NCBI GenBank assembly: GCA_963576475.1
Contig: OY754987.1
Coordinates: 8,860,666-8,924,665 of the forward strand
DNA length: 64,000 nucleotides
Reading direction: 5' to 3'
Source of the DNA: Molanna angustata
Taxonomy: Eukaryota; Arthropoda; Insecta; Trichoptera; Molannidae
Numbering within the stretch: the stretch's first letter is position 1; each line of letters begins with the position of its first letter. The notes beneath the pieces are model-generated. The model saw nothing but the letters and a program-made list of their open reading frames with translations, searched no databases and had not been told where the DNA came from. The position numbers and the translations under genes were made by a program. Shown piece by piece: positions 20,280 through 31,611 of this stretch.

Positions 20280-21465
20280 AAACAACGTTCAAAAATTGGG
20301 TTGATAGGGATATAATAAAAAAAATATGTAATATGTATCTACACAGAACAGAGAATATGGTAGCGAATTGATTGGCCGCCAGAAATAGATGGACTAAATA
20401 CGTGTCAAAAAATTAGATTCTGTTTTGCGAGTAAAAAATATTATTCAATTGAATCTAAATTTCTTCCCTTAGAAATAGATGCACTTATATACTGACGTAC
20501 GCACAATAAGGAAAAGATAAAAATGAACAGAAAGAAATGCACTTAAGTTTACTTCTATCTTATTTGTGAGTGTGACAAGGATACATGATTCTGTTAGTGG
20601 GTCTAGTCAACGTGTCTCTTTTAATTTCACCAAACAATCTATAGTATCAATAGAAGAAATTAACAATGAAAAAAAAAAGTTCTATTAAAGGAGTCTAACC
20701 TTAGTGACTAGTAATGGCATGTTCGCATACATACGTGTAGAGACGTAAAGGCGTACATTTAGGAGCCTTAATTATAAAATACATTTTGGCTTCATAGAAC
20801 AAATAATAATATATTCATTCATCTTCCGAAATAACGATAAAAATGTAATGATTTTGTTTCATTATAACGGAGATAGGAATAAAAAATGGCGAAATGTATT
20901 GGAATTAATAGATAAGAGTGGATATTTATTAAACATCTCCTTCAAATAATGGTCATTTCACATGATATTACTATGTAAAAAGGATTTTATACGTATTTCT
21001 TTTCTCAGAAAAATACAAAGAAGAGATATTCTATGTATTTTTATGGTGAACAAAGAAAGATGTTATAAATAACAAATGCGGTTGAAGCTGTCTGTTGAAT
21101 AGACGTTTCTTTATTCATTTTGTTTATTTATACCCTATGAACCATCGTGCTGTGTCCCTCTGGGATTATGTTTACTTAAAAGAGGTATGCAACCCTGTTA
21201 TGAATATTGAAATTAGATATTTTTTTTATTTTACGATTATTTTATTTATTTATTACAAGTTACAAAAAGTTTTGAATTCATAAAGGTACATAAGATTCAG
21301 GTTCTACAAAGAATCGTTTCCTTTTTTTCGGCTCCTGTAAAAGGTGTAGCTGCGCTCCTTGGATATTAACCGCAATATATACATCCCCAACAATTCCCGA
21401 TGATTCTCGACAATTTCCGAAGATTGACGAACCACAACCCATCGCTGTCGATGCAATGCGCAAAC
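20280..21465. other. Intergenic, nothing recognised
   Basis: AT-rich sequence with only short frames and no shared repeats seen. The overlapping minus frames at 21278-21510 show no recognisable domain. Confidence 0.45.
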
Positions 21466-21468
21466 ATT

Positions 21469-22690
21469 CATGCGTTGACCGTTTAACGGTATTTTGGCCG
21501 GAACATTCATGAAAAGTTACTCAATTAGACGTATTTTGAATAATTATGAAAATGACGAAAATTTCATTATTTTCATAATTATTCATTAAACGTATGATTC
21601 AGTAACTTTTTAAGAAAGTTCCAGCCAATAAAGGTACGTTCCTATTCCATTTAGTCCTAGTTGATACTTTATAACGTCGAAATAAAACCGTAAATCTAAA
21701 ATCCACAATTTTAGAACGTTCCAATTTTAATATCATTTAATGATTCGGCGGATATTTTGTGGTAGTTAATATAAACCATTTTTAAATTATTAATTAGCTA
21801 TAAACCACTTGTTTTTTGAGTCACTTCGCGACATGTTTCGGAAGCGCTGTCCTTCCATCGACCGGCGTGTCGAAAAAGTCTCGACACGCCGGTCGATGGA
21901 AGGACAGCGCTTCCGAAACATGTCGCGAAGTGACTCAAAAAACAAGTGGTTTATAGCTAATTAATAATTCAAAAATGGTTCCAATTATAGTTACAATAGT
22001 TACTGAATAGGGGGTATTGTCTACGGTGCACTAATTTTGTAGATTTTAGTTTAAGAAACAACGTCATTAACAGAATACGAAATTTATTTCCCCCTACCTG
22101 ATATGCTGAGTTGGGTGCTACCCCCATATCGTCTATCACATAAAATATTTGCATTATATTTTTATCAGTTCATTTCCATTTCACCATGGGATTTTGCGAT
22201 TTTATGCGTTGACCGTTTAACGGTATTTATTTTGGCCGGAACATTCTTGAAAAGTTACTGAATTAGACGTATTTTGAATAATTATGAAAATGACGAAAAT
22301 TTCATTATTTTCATAATTATTCATTATACGTCTGATTCAGTAACTTTTTAAGAAAGTTCCGGCCAATATAGGTACGTTCCTATTCCATTTAGTCCTAGTT
22401 GATACTTTATAACGCTAAAATAAAACCGTAAATCTAAAATCTACAATTTAAGAACGTTCCTATTTTAGTTACAATAGTTACTGAATAGGGGGTATAGTCT
22501 ACGGTCCACTAATTTTGTAGATTTTAGTTTAAGAAACAACGTCATTAACAGAATACGAAATTTATTTCCCCATTCCTGATATACTGAGATGGGTGCTACC
22601 CCCATATCGTATATCACATAAAATATTCGCATTATATTTTTATCAGTTCATCTCCATTTCACCATGGGATTTTGCGATTTTATAATAGAA
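21469..22690. repeat. Tandem duplication of about 480 bp with foldback; copy 1 carries an insertion
   Basis: Two direct copies run from about 21469 to 22203 and from about 22204 to 22690, both starting gcgttgaccgtttaacgg and ending with accatgggattttgcg. Each contains a foldback of about 135 bp, from ggccggaac to gttccggcc (21491-21629 and 22234-22372). Copy 1 is longer because of the palindromic insert at about 21728-21980. Differences between the copies are few, so the duplication is fairly recent. Confidence 0.85.
21774..21980. repeat. Near-perfect 207-bp palindrome
   Basis: The 100-bp arms 21774-21873 and 21881-21980 match with a single difference and a 7-nt loop (aaaagtc). It is inserted in copy 1 of the duplication. 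Flanking gttccaatt on both sides (21718 and 21979, approximately) suggests a target duplication. Each arm carries ttccgaaacatgtcgcgaag, whose order (stem II 3' side, GAAAC, palindromic ACATGT, GTC, GC) mirrors the hammerhead of the Penelope-like copies at 38 kb, but the CTGATGA core is degenerate. Confidence 0.9.
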
Positions 22691-23004
22691 AATAAAATAA
22701 AATCGTAAGGTTTTTTATTTTCTCAATTATAAATGGATTTTGTTAACACTTTTGATCTTTATCGTTTTCAGATTTTTTCGTTTAGGTTTATTTCTGAGTT
22801 GACTCTTCTTCAAATACGAAAAAAAAAAACAATATCCGACGCCTTTTCAATTATATCATTTCTAAATTCAGTAAACCGTGTACATTTTAATGAAATATTA
22901 TATTTTAATTTTCAAAACAGGATTCTCATCTTTTTGCCGCGTATTCCCTTACGAGAAATTTCTTAGAAATTTTCCTTTGTGTTTATTGAATTTATTAATT
23001 TATT
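22691..23004. other. Intergenic, nothing recognised
   Basis: AT-rich. The two short overlapping plus-strand frames here (22733-22966 and 22878-23144) are not similar to any family I recognise. Confidence 0.4.
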
Positions 23005-23540
23005 ATGAAAAACTGTCGAAGAACTGTCGCAGTCGAGGAAGAGAGGCGAAAACAAAAAAGCGATCCCAGACACCCCCTGTATGGGCACGACCCCCCAATA
23101 TCGAGGCTCAGATCAAGACGCAGTTTCCTATCAAAAACAAATGAATTGCACACCACCCCGCACGAAAGAAGAATCGAGCTGTGGCGGGAACAGGTTGGGG
23201 AGAACGAATGGTTAAAACCAAGCGAGACCCTCCCAACCGGACACCAACTCCCATACGGGACTTGAAAAGCCCTGAACAGACTCAGAACGGGTGTGAGTAG
23301 ATGTAGGGTCAACATGCAGAGATGGGAACTGATGATTGATGAGCAGGATATGACGTACGAATGTGGAGAAGAGCAAAACGCGGCGCACCTGGTGATGTGC
23401 CCACTCATGGGAGAGCCTTGCAATGAGGCGGACCTCCTGGCTGCAAATGACAAGGCTGTGACGGCCGCAAAATATTGGAGAGGGCGCATATAGGGTCTGG
23501 ACACGGAAATGAATGAATGAATGAAAAAAATATATCGTAA
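23005..23540 (+). pseudogene. LINE ORF2 C-terminus with CCHC-like finger and (GAAT)n tail
   Basis: A single frame interrupted by one TGA at 23263-23265. The section ERRIELWREQVGENEWLKPS precedes the stop, and LNRLRTGVSRCRVNMQRW follows it, then YECGEEQNAAHLVMCP. This is the spaced Cys/His pattern that closes ORF2 of many Jockey/I-group LINEs. The frame ends at 23491-23493. The downstream aaatgaatgaatgaatg is a simple-repeat tail. Neighbouring sequence is a SINE in the same orientation. Confidence 0.75.
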
Positions 23541-23552
23541 TATAAAAATATT

Positions 23553-23790
23553 TGTCGGCCTACGTGACTCAGTTGGCTAGGTATCTGACTGCTGATCCAA
23601 AAGGTCCCGGGTTAGAGTTCCGTTGGAGAAACAGTTTTTTATTGTGTTTTCAGACTGGATCTGTGGGACGATTAATATCGTAAGTCTCCAGAATGTGGCA
23701 ACTTGTTATTGGGTGCGTGTTAAATTAATATTTGAAATATTATGTAGTATCTGTTAGTTATCCGAGAAACAATATTGAATAAATAAATAT
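23553..23790 (+). mobile_element. tRNA-derived SINE, family S2
   Basis: The head is ggcctacgtgactcagttgg and the T-arm region is ggtcccgggttagagttccg, where the B box is damaged relative to the copy at 20-kb. The tail gtctggatctgtgggacg, then gtggcaacttgttattggg, is shared with 20041-20264. It ends in an aataaataaatat run. Confidence 0.85.
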
Positions 23791-24149
23791 AATGCACACT
23801 GGCGGGGTTATTGCAATTACTTCCATCCAACCAGAATACAAAGTAGGACAAAATTGTATATGTAGGTACATCCACAAAAGAATGAAAGCAAAAAAAAACA
23901 AATAAAATATACATTATACTAAGATAAATATTAAAAACAAAAAATGGATTGGGAAAGAACAAGGAGGGGAAATCGGGATCAGGTGTTAAGGGATAAATTT
24001 TCCTTCTTATGTTTAAAAAAATTTTGAAGTCAGCTATCTAAAAAATATTTCCAAAAAAACTATAACCAGCGAATCCAGTTAAACGTGTTGATATTTGTGG
24101 ATTAGTTATCAAGGTATCAGACTCCTGAACCAAAAGTCACTCCTGAACA
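23791..24149. other. Intergenic with a faint degraded SINE-like phrase
   Basis: No gene. The stretch 24098-24140 (ggattagttatcaaggtatc, then gaaccaaaagtc) resembles the anticodon-arm region of SINE family S2 but is too short to annotate firmly. Confidence 0.35.
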
Positions 24150-24960
24150 GAGTCTATGTGGGTAGCTTCACCACGGCGACAGCACCTCATTGAGAGTACT
24201 CCTATCAACATCAACGGAGAAACACTCGTGCCAGCTGCTAGTGTCTAATTCTTGGGTATTCACTTGGACAATAAGTTGTCACTTGACCTTCAAATCTCAA
24301 AAACGGTCAGTTCATGTTTTTTTCAACTCAGACAACTGAAAAACATTCGTCGAAATTTACCCAAGAATGAGACTAAAACACTTGTAAATTCATTCGTTGT
24401 GTCTCGGCTTGATTACTGCAACGGCATTTATGCTGGATTGCCGAAGTATCAGCTCGATAGACTACATATGGTATTTAACACAGCGGCAAGACTTATTTTC
24501 GGTGCAGAAAAACGATGTCACATAACTCCACTACTAAACGAATTACACTGGTTGAAGTGTCCAGAGCGAATTGATTACAAAAATTGTTTGACAGTATATA
24601 ATGCTTTGAACAACCTGGCACCAAAATATATACAAGAGCTGTGTCAGAGAAGAGATCTCTCTGGGAGGCATCTCACACTCAGGTCGTCTGGATCACAGAG
24701 TAACGATTCCTTAAAGGAGTTGGACAGAGTCAACAAAGCGGCTTACTATGACCGATGCTTTAGTGTGAGTGGTCCTATTAAGTGGAATTCACTGCCTCTA
24801 GATGTCCGCAGTGCTCAAAGCAAGAGCACTTTCACTAAAGGATTAAAAACAGCTTTGTTTCAGAGAGCAACACAACATTAAACTATCAGCGCCCTTGGTA
24901 TGATCTCGAATCATTAAACGGCGCTATTCAAATGACTTATTATTATTATTGAATTTTTGG
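24150..24960 (+). pseudogene. CR1/L2-like LINE, C-terminal half of RT polyprotein
   Basis: The frame STPININGETLVPAASV, then a stop TAA at 24246-24248 and FLGIHLDNKLSLDLQ, leads into SCFFQLRQLKNIRRNLPK. It continues with SFVVSRLDYCNGIYAGLPK, AARLIFGAEKRCHITPLL, HWLKCPERIDYK and PIKWNSLPLDVRSA, ending before 24881. This is the RT thumb and C-terminal region of CR1/L2/Rex-like LINEs; the palm has been lost. Apart from one stop the 209-codon frame is clean. A (tta)n tail lies at 24939-24952. Confidence 0.82.
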
Positions 24961-25869
24961 GATTCCTTTGGCGCATAGCAGAAAACGTATTTCAATTGTA
25001 ATTCAATTATTTAACTTCTCGAACAATTGAAAAAAAAATCTATTTGGTATTGCAAGAATATTTTAAATAAAAAAATAAGGTATGTAATTAAACAGGTAAA
25101 TAATTAACCATTCGGAGGTAAAAAACTAAATAGGCAGGACAACTTCTGCCGGGTTTTATTAGTATTTATATAATAATAAGAATAATATATGTCGAAAACG
25201 AAAATTATGGAGTAGTGAGCATCCAAATAGTATGTAGGTACCTTGGAGCATATCCCTTCACCTTATAATAAAATGGGAATCGGCGATTGCAAACATATTC
25301 TTTTTTAAACGAACTGATTTGAGTTTTAAGGCGAATATATTTTTCCTGCTATTTCATTTAAAATCCGGTTGCCAGAGCTTTTCAGGGCAAACGGTAATAA
25401 GTTCTTTGCAATATTATCATAAGCAAAACATCTTGTGCTTCGTAATGATGAAAACCTTTCAGAGATGGCGTTTAACCCCATCACCTACATTTATAGAAAA
25501 AATAATCTTCTCACAATATTTTTTTTTTCTCCCGACTTTTTCTTTATCTCGGATAAAGTTGACTCTTCGTGTATATTTTTTCTTTCTGTTTCAATAATCC
25601 GTCTCTGGTAATATTTTTTACCTGAAAGGTTTTTAACATTTACCATCTCTCACAAAAACAGAAAATCCACTTTTTTAATTTTTAAATGCAGTTTAATGGT
25701 TTATTCTTTTTAAGTACTAAGCAGTACATATATTTTTTTTGTTTTATGGTGAATTGCTTATACATACATATATGTATATATTTTCTATATCTAAATTATT
25801 TAAAGCGAAAACCAATAGTTTGGTAATCAGTTTATCGCATTTATTATGGCGGATACATTATTTTTTATA
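24961..25869. other. Intergenic, nothing recognised
   Basis: AT-rich, with long T runs around 25520-25740. Short frames only, none with recognisable domains. Confidence 0.4.
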
Positions 25870-26445
25870 TTATGAAAATTTGATAATTAATATTCATCAA
25901 TGCCATTTTATGAAAGTGATGTGCCTTTTAAGCAATTTTAAAATAAAAATATCAACTTTTAAATTTCCTGATCTTGGGGTCAGTTTGAAATATTTAACAG
26001 TTGAAAAAATGAAAAGCATTGATCAGATGTCCTTCAAAATCTAATGGGGTCTAAGCGAGTATTAGATATACAAATATGCAAAAATTGAAATGAATCGAAT
26101 GAGTATTTTAGTCTATAATCGATAATGTAGACTTATCTATTATTATATATATTTTATTAATTTTAAACTTTAATTTTATACTACAAAAATTATGAAGCAA
26201 AAATGTATGTCATAATTATTGTTAGTATTACCTCAGAATAGGCTTTGCATAGTGAGGTAACAAATTATAGTAATATTAATTTTTTGTTTTATTGAAATTA
26301 TTGTACTATATTATGGAAATAAATAAATAAATAAAATCACGCCGTACATAGCACATAGTATACAGCGCACACACAGACACATTGTGATGAAACTTTCAGA
26401 ATACAATCGCAGCATGATACTAGTTATAATCTGCATTTAAAAAAT
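25870..26445 (-). repeat. Dispersed repeat family F, interrupted copy
   Basis: This is the reverse complement of 5910-6310. The match breaks near 26128 and resumes near 26337 at cgccgtacatagcaca. The intervening 26129-26337 ends in aaataaataaataaat, so a short LINE 3' end was probably inserted there. Confidence 0.65.
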
Positions 26446-26516
26446 AATCTTAAGTATTGATAATCCCCACAATATAGCCTTGGGTTTTTGAGTATGTAGA
26501 AAAAAATATATACCTT

Positions 26517-26876
<360 letters not shown>

Positions 26877-27199
26877 ACAACATAAAATAAAAAATGATTC
26901 TTTATATAAAATAACAAAAAAACTAATTCAACAATTATTAATGACTGTTGATGAGTATTACAAATCCCTAAACTTAAAAAAGTTATTAATCTTAAGTTAC
27001 AATAATATTTTTATGGTCGAATATTTTGATGTTTCCCTGCAATGAGTAAATTATAGGGGAATTTATTATTAGGGTAATTGACATTTTTGACTTCATTCTA
27101 TTGGGAACATGATGTAATATAATTTATACTATTTTTTTGATATTTAATTAGTATCTATTATAATTCCTTTTTACAAATATAATAATATATTAAGTATGT

Positions 27200-28467
27200 T
27201 GCAAAGGGTATGGTGGTGTATGAGAAAAGAAAAAGAGAAGCTAAAATTATACACACCATAAAACCTTACCACCAGCAGTCAGCGATATTGCAATGAGACT
27301 CATTTAAAATAATGCGAATATCTCAGTATCTCAGGGCGTGTTGTTTATTGAGTAAGACAAAAAAAAGAATATATTTAAGTATCAAATAAGAATTTTCTGT
27401 TCAATGAAACAGTAATTAAAACATGAAAAGCTGAGTCAGATGTGATTGTAGGGAAGACCAAGTGATGAAAGAAACGCACAAATACAAAAGAAATTACAAT
27501 TTATTCATATCATGGTTGGCAAGGAGTGTTAAGTATGATACAGTTATCTACGTTACCTGAACTAAGCTAAATATTTGACATTTTAATAAAATAATTTAAT
27601 TCTTAAATTACAATTTACAAGTTTTTAAATGTTTTTCTAGACCATGTGGTGTATAATAAAAAGAAATATCAGACATGACATAATTAAACAGATTCAACTA
27701 AATTTTCAAATGATATCAGTATTTCATATGTTTTTTTTTTATAATAACCAAGCAATGAAACAGTTTTAGGAATTTCCATCTTCTTGAAGATGATCAGCAG
27801 ATACAATTTTTGTGATGAGAACTACCATCGTAGTATTTACGTCGATTTGAAGTGCAATTTACAGGTGTTTTAGTCATTATCAAGTCATGATGTGCAAATA
27901 TGAGCATGCACCAACCATGATATTTAAAATTATTCATTTTCAGTCATCCATGGTGTACATAGTAAAGTACACCAATGTTGAAGAATGATGACAAGACAGC
28001 ATGAACAAACAAGATAAAGATAGTAAAGAAGAAAGCAAAGAAGCAAGGAAGCAAGGAACAAAGAAGCAAAGGACAAAAGACAAAGGTCAAAGGAGGCGGT
28101 TATATTTCCTGCAAGAATTCAGTTAAATTAGCGGACGTGACTCATGCCAGATATTTTATATAGACGAGGATCGATGAAATTAGATAGAGAACTTACCCAG
28201 CCTCCTTTGAATTTAAATTTCGAGTCTTTGTCGGGTAATTTTGCGTAGGCCATAGTTGAACGATGACACCTCGTGTCGGCTGTCAGCGTTGAAAAGAAAG
28301 GCATAGATATTTCGACCCGCCTAGCTAATCCGTTCACGGCTGTGTTCGCCTTACAACTTTTTTAGAAATATTGCCAATATTGCGAAGTGCGTTCGTTTAA
28401 GACATTTTTATAAACATTAAATTAAAATTATTAAATAGTGACGTGTAAATACAAAAATAACGTCACA
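27200..28467 (-). repeat. 3' LTR of gypsy-derived element
   Basis: 1268 bp, the same length as 34210-35477, with no difference noticed on side-by-side reading. Direct comparison by alignment was not possible here. Confidence 0.93.
28128..28337 (-). other. Short frame in LTR ending at a splice-donor-like site
   Basis: The minus strand has an open frame of about 69 codons with an internal ATG giving MPFFSTLTADTRCHRSTM, then AYAKLPDKDSKFKFKGG. It runs into CTGGGTAAGT (28200-28191), a near-ideal donor sequence. A TATA-like tttataaaaa lies about 230 bp upstream on the same strand (about 28405-28415). The same arrangement occurs in the other LTR. This could be the first coding exon of a spliced transcript from the 5' LTR. 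The peptide matches no family I know. Confidence 0.45.
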
Positions 28468-28485
28468 TACCTCCTCTGTTAACAA
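28468..28485 (-). other. Candidate polypurine tract
   Basis: Directly inside the 3' LTR the minus strand reads TAACAGAGGAGGTA before TGTGACG. This is the expected position and composition. Confidence 0.5.
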
Positions 28486-29845
28486 AAAAAAGAAAAAAAA
28501 AGTGTTTTGATAGTAAATTTGAAAAACAGAAATTAGTGAATATAACTGGCATAAGTCCCATGTTCCCTAACTCAACCGAATCCCGCGAGGAAAAACACCT
28601 ACAATTTAAGGATAAGGAAAATGTTAGAGTTCAAATGACATAAGTCTATGTCGCTGATAACGACATATCCTCGTCATTTAAATAACTGGTGGCAGATCTG
28701 GAACAGTTACATAATAAAAAATAACAAAAATTATCCACCATAAAAATATATAAAATTCTTAAACTAGCTGAAACAGAAAATTTTCATATTAAATAAAAAT
28801 TCCAAATTTTGACATACTTGCTGTCAAGATTACTATTCATTTAAATGAAACCCCTCTGTTCATAAAACAGACGTAATAACAATTATAATACAGTATTTAC
28901 AGATCTGGTGGTGAACGTTTTCAGTCCACTCACGTTTGATTATTTAACCCCTTCAATGACACTCCCGAGAAGCGTTCATTATTTTTTTTTTTTTTATCGA
29001 TGGAAAACTAAGGAAACCCCATCTTAGCTTTTCATCTTGTCTCCATATTGTGAGCTTGGATTAGCTATCATTTGTGCTAATTCTCATTGTGAGCTAGAAT
29101 CTGCGGAAGAGGCTCTCATGTTGAAACAGCATCACTCAGATACCATGTATCTTCAAGCATGATACAGTTATCGTGAGTCCATCCTATAAACACCTTAACT
29201 CACGATAAAAAAATTTCATCATAGGGAAAATTCAAAGTTCAGAATATTTTCCCAGTTAAAACAGCATCATAGTCATCCTATCAAATTGTGAGCTTAGCTC
29301 AGTATCATACATGCAAGTCTTAATCGTAAGCCAAGAAATGTGAAAGCTAACATGTAAATTTGTCTATGAAAGATTTATGTGTCAGACATAGCAAATGTAA
29401 AATATCATTATTTTAATAATCATTATCAATAACTATAAACATCAGTTATCATGAGTACCTCCTATAAACACCTTACCCATGATAAGAAAATTCATCAGGA
29501 AGATAAATGCATAAAATTTATCTACTTTGATCCCAGATGAAAAACATTTTTATATTAAACAAAAGAAATTTCATACCAGCATCTTATTTCTCCCTAACAA
29601 ATAATAATATAATGCAATTTCAAAATTAATATTTCAAGAATGTGATATAAGTCCAGTATCGAATTTGCATTACACTATTTTGATCATAACAGAATTCAAT
29701 CTTAACTAAAATGTTGTTATATATCATGGTATTAGAGATCAGGTTTGGTAACAGATCACCCAATATGTCATACATAAAAGCATCAGCTAGACAGAACATC
29801 AAAAATGTAATATCTAATGACTAAATTTAATAAAAATTTATAACG
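28486..29845. other. Non-coding interior of gypsy-derived element, 3' part
   Basis: AT-rich and without frames. Repeated short phrases occur (attgtgagctt, ttatcatgagt/ttatcgtgagt with cctataaacaccttac), which suggests an old low-order duplication at about 29165-29205 and 29440-29480. Confidence 0.55.
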
Positions 29846-30250
29846 TCTAATAAATTGTAACTCTTTCTATTGCACAGCAAGTGTGTCTCCTCATGTATGT
29901 CATGTAACAGTGTCTCTTTGTTATGATTAAGGACACTAGTCCATGCAAAATTATATAAAAATAATCTACAAAATGACAAGAATTGAGAAAATTTGTAACA
30001 TTCAATAATTTGTAATATCTTCTATCGCACACCAAGTGTGTCACCTCATGTATCTCATGTGACAGTGTCTCTTTGTTATGATTAAGGACACTAGTCCATG
30101 CAAGGTTATATAAAATAGTTTACAGAATGATAAGATTTGAGAAAATTTATAACGTTCAACAATTTGTAATTTCTTCTATCGCACACCAAGTGTGTCACCT
30201 CATGTATCTCATGTGACAGACAATGATCAGTGTCTCTTCGTTATGATTAC
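29846..30250. repeat. Three tandem units of about 155 bp
   Basis: Units begin near 29848, 30004 and 30157. Each contains atcgcacaccaagtgtgtca (or a close variant), catgtatctcatgtgacag and cagtgtctctttgttatgat. The third has a short insertion before the last phrase. Confidence 0.85.
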
Positions 30251-31137
30251 ATCAGACATCTAGTTGACCAAACTAAATCTCCAGATGCAGTCTACGATAA
30301 CTGAGTTGGTCGACACAGTTATCTGGAAGAAGACCATGGCATTCCATGCACGTGATACCATAGATATAGCTCTTATATGGTAGAAAAATGAGTGAATTAT
30401 CAAATAAATTTCCTATTATTGTAATAAAAAAAAACAGAATATAATGACATTTCAGCATTTTAAGTTATACCATGACATATAACAATCAATTTCATATTAC
30501 AATATGAAATTGGTATTTATAAACAAGAACATTACATATACAGTAACCTACATGAAATAAAAAGGAGCTCTAGATATAAACTTTTATCAAATTGATATAC
30601 TTAGGTTTTCATTCAGGATCATATTTACCATCAACACAATCTGTATGACATATACTAGACAATTTTCCTTGGAAAATATCAGTTTTATAGTCCAACATCT
30701 AAACAATATAGGATAACATTTTAATATAAAAAAGCAAGTACAATGTAGCTCTACAAATTTTGACATAAAAATAGAACTAACTCATCTGAATGAAAACAAA
30801 AGTATACGACATCTCAATATTGTGAAGAAATACTCCATCACAGCATTCCTCACAATATAATTACATTTAAATTTGTCGAGGAACCTATCATATCAAACAT
30901 ATGCCATCAGAGTACCAATATGTTCCTCGAGAAATTTCATATTATAAAAAAAACCAGTATATTTACAGTGTAAACATTTATCAATGTTTGATTAATTTGG
31001 TCATCTGACACATTATAATCCTGAGAATGATAATAGCATTAAGCAGATATGGATGTCATGTATTGGCAATGAAAACATACAAATTATATGATACCGTTGT
31101 ATCATACTGATGATACAGACATCAAAAAAATTTAATA
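30251..31137. other. Non-coding interior of gypsy-derived element, central part
   Basis: No frames of note. A short inverted pair caatttcatattacaatatgaaattg lies at 30486-30511. Confidence 0.5.
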
Positions 31138-31611
31138 TTAATCTGGTTTTAAGAGATCCTTAATGTGAAAGTTCCCTACAGACTTATTTTGTTCATTCGC
31201 TAATGTATAAACTACAGGTGATATTTTTGCTATAATTTTGTTTCTAACAAAGCGTGGAGCTAATTTTGATGAAAAGAATTCAGCGCCTTTGGAGTTTACA
31301 AAATTTCTCCGGTAGACAAAGTCACCTACATTATAAGAGCGTTCGACCCTATTTTTGTTATACAAAGTGGCATTGCGTTTAAAAGCTGACATAAGATTCT
31401 TCTGAACTTCAAAAAAAATAATTCTTAATTCATCTAGCATTTCAGCATAATCATGGGGCTTTTCTATTTGCATGTCATCTACTGAGATGGGTCCAGGTTG
31501 ATACCTTTGATGCATCTCACCTGACAGAATTTGTTCACGACCGTGAAAAAGAAAATAAAGTGTATATCCTGTTGAGACATTTACAGTACCATTCATATAA
31601 CGCAGCAGCAT
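31138..31611 (-). CDS. Gypsy integrase C-terminal region, 157 aa frame with ATG and stop
   Basis: The frame begins at a true ATG and includes TGYTLYFLFHGREQILSGE (residues 15-33), LMSAFKRNATLYNKNR (about 83-98), YNVGDFVYRRNF (103-114) and KLAPRFVRNKIIAKISPVVY, ending FHIKDLLKPD-stop. Insect gypsy integrases end with exactly this order: HTSTGxTPxxLxxGRE, then the small beta domain. The catalytic core (D, D, E) is absent. Orientation agrees with the LTRs. No in-frame stop or frameshift is seen, unusual for a residue of a lost pol gene. It may be expressed, for example from a spliced transcript, or simply be young. Confidence 0.75.
   Translation of the reverse strand: MLLRYMNGTVNVSTGYTLYFLFHGREQILSGEMHQRYQPGPISVDDMQIEKPHDYAEMLDELRIIFFEVQKNLMSAFKRNATLYNKNRVERSYNVGDFVYRRNFVNSKGAEFFSSKLAPRFVRNKIIAKISPVVYTLANEQNKSVGNFHIKDLLKPD

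Noticed and set aside
22995..23504. 169-codon antisense frame
   Set aside because: Shadow of the LINE C-terminus on the plus strand, which has clear motif support.
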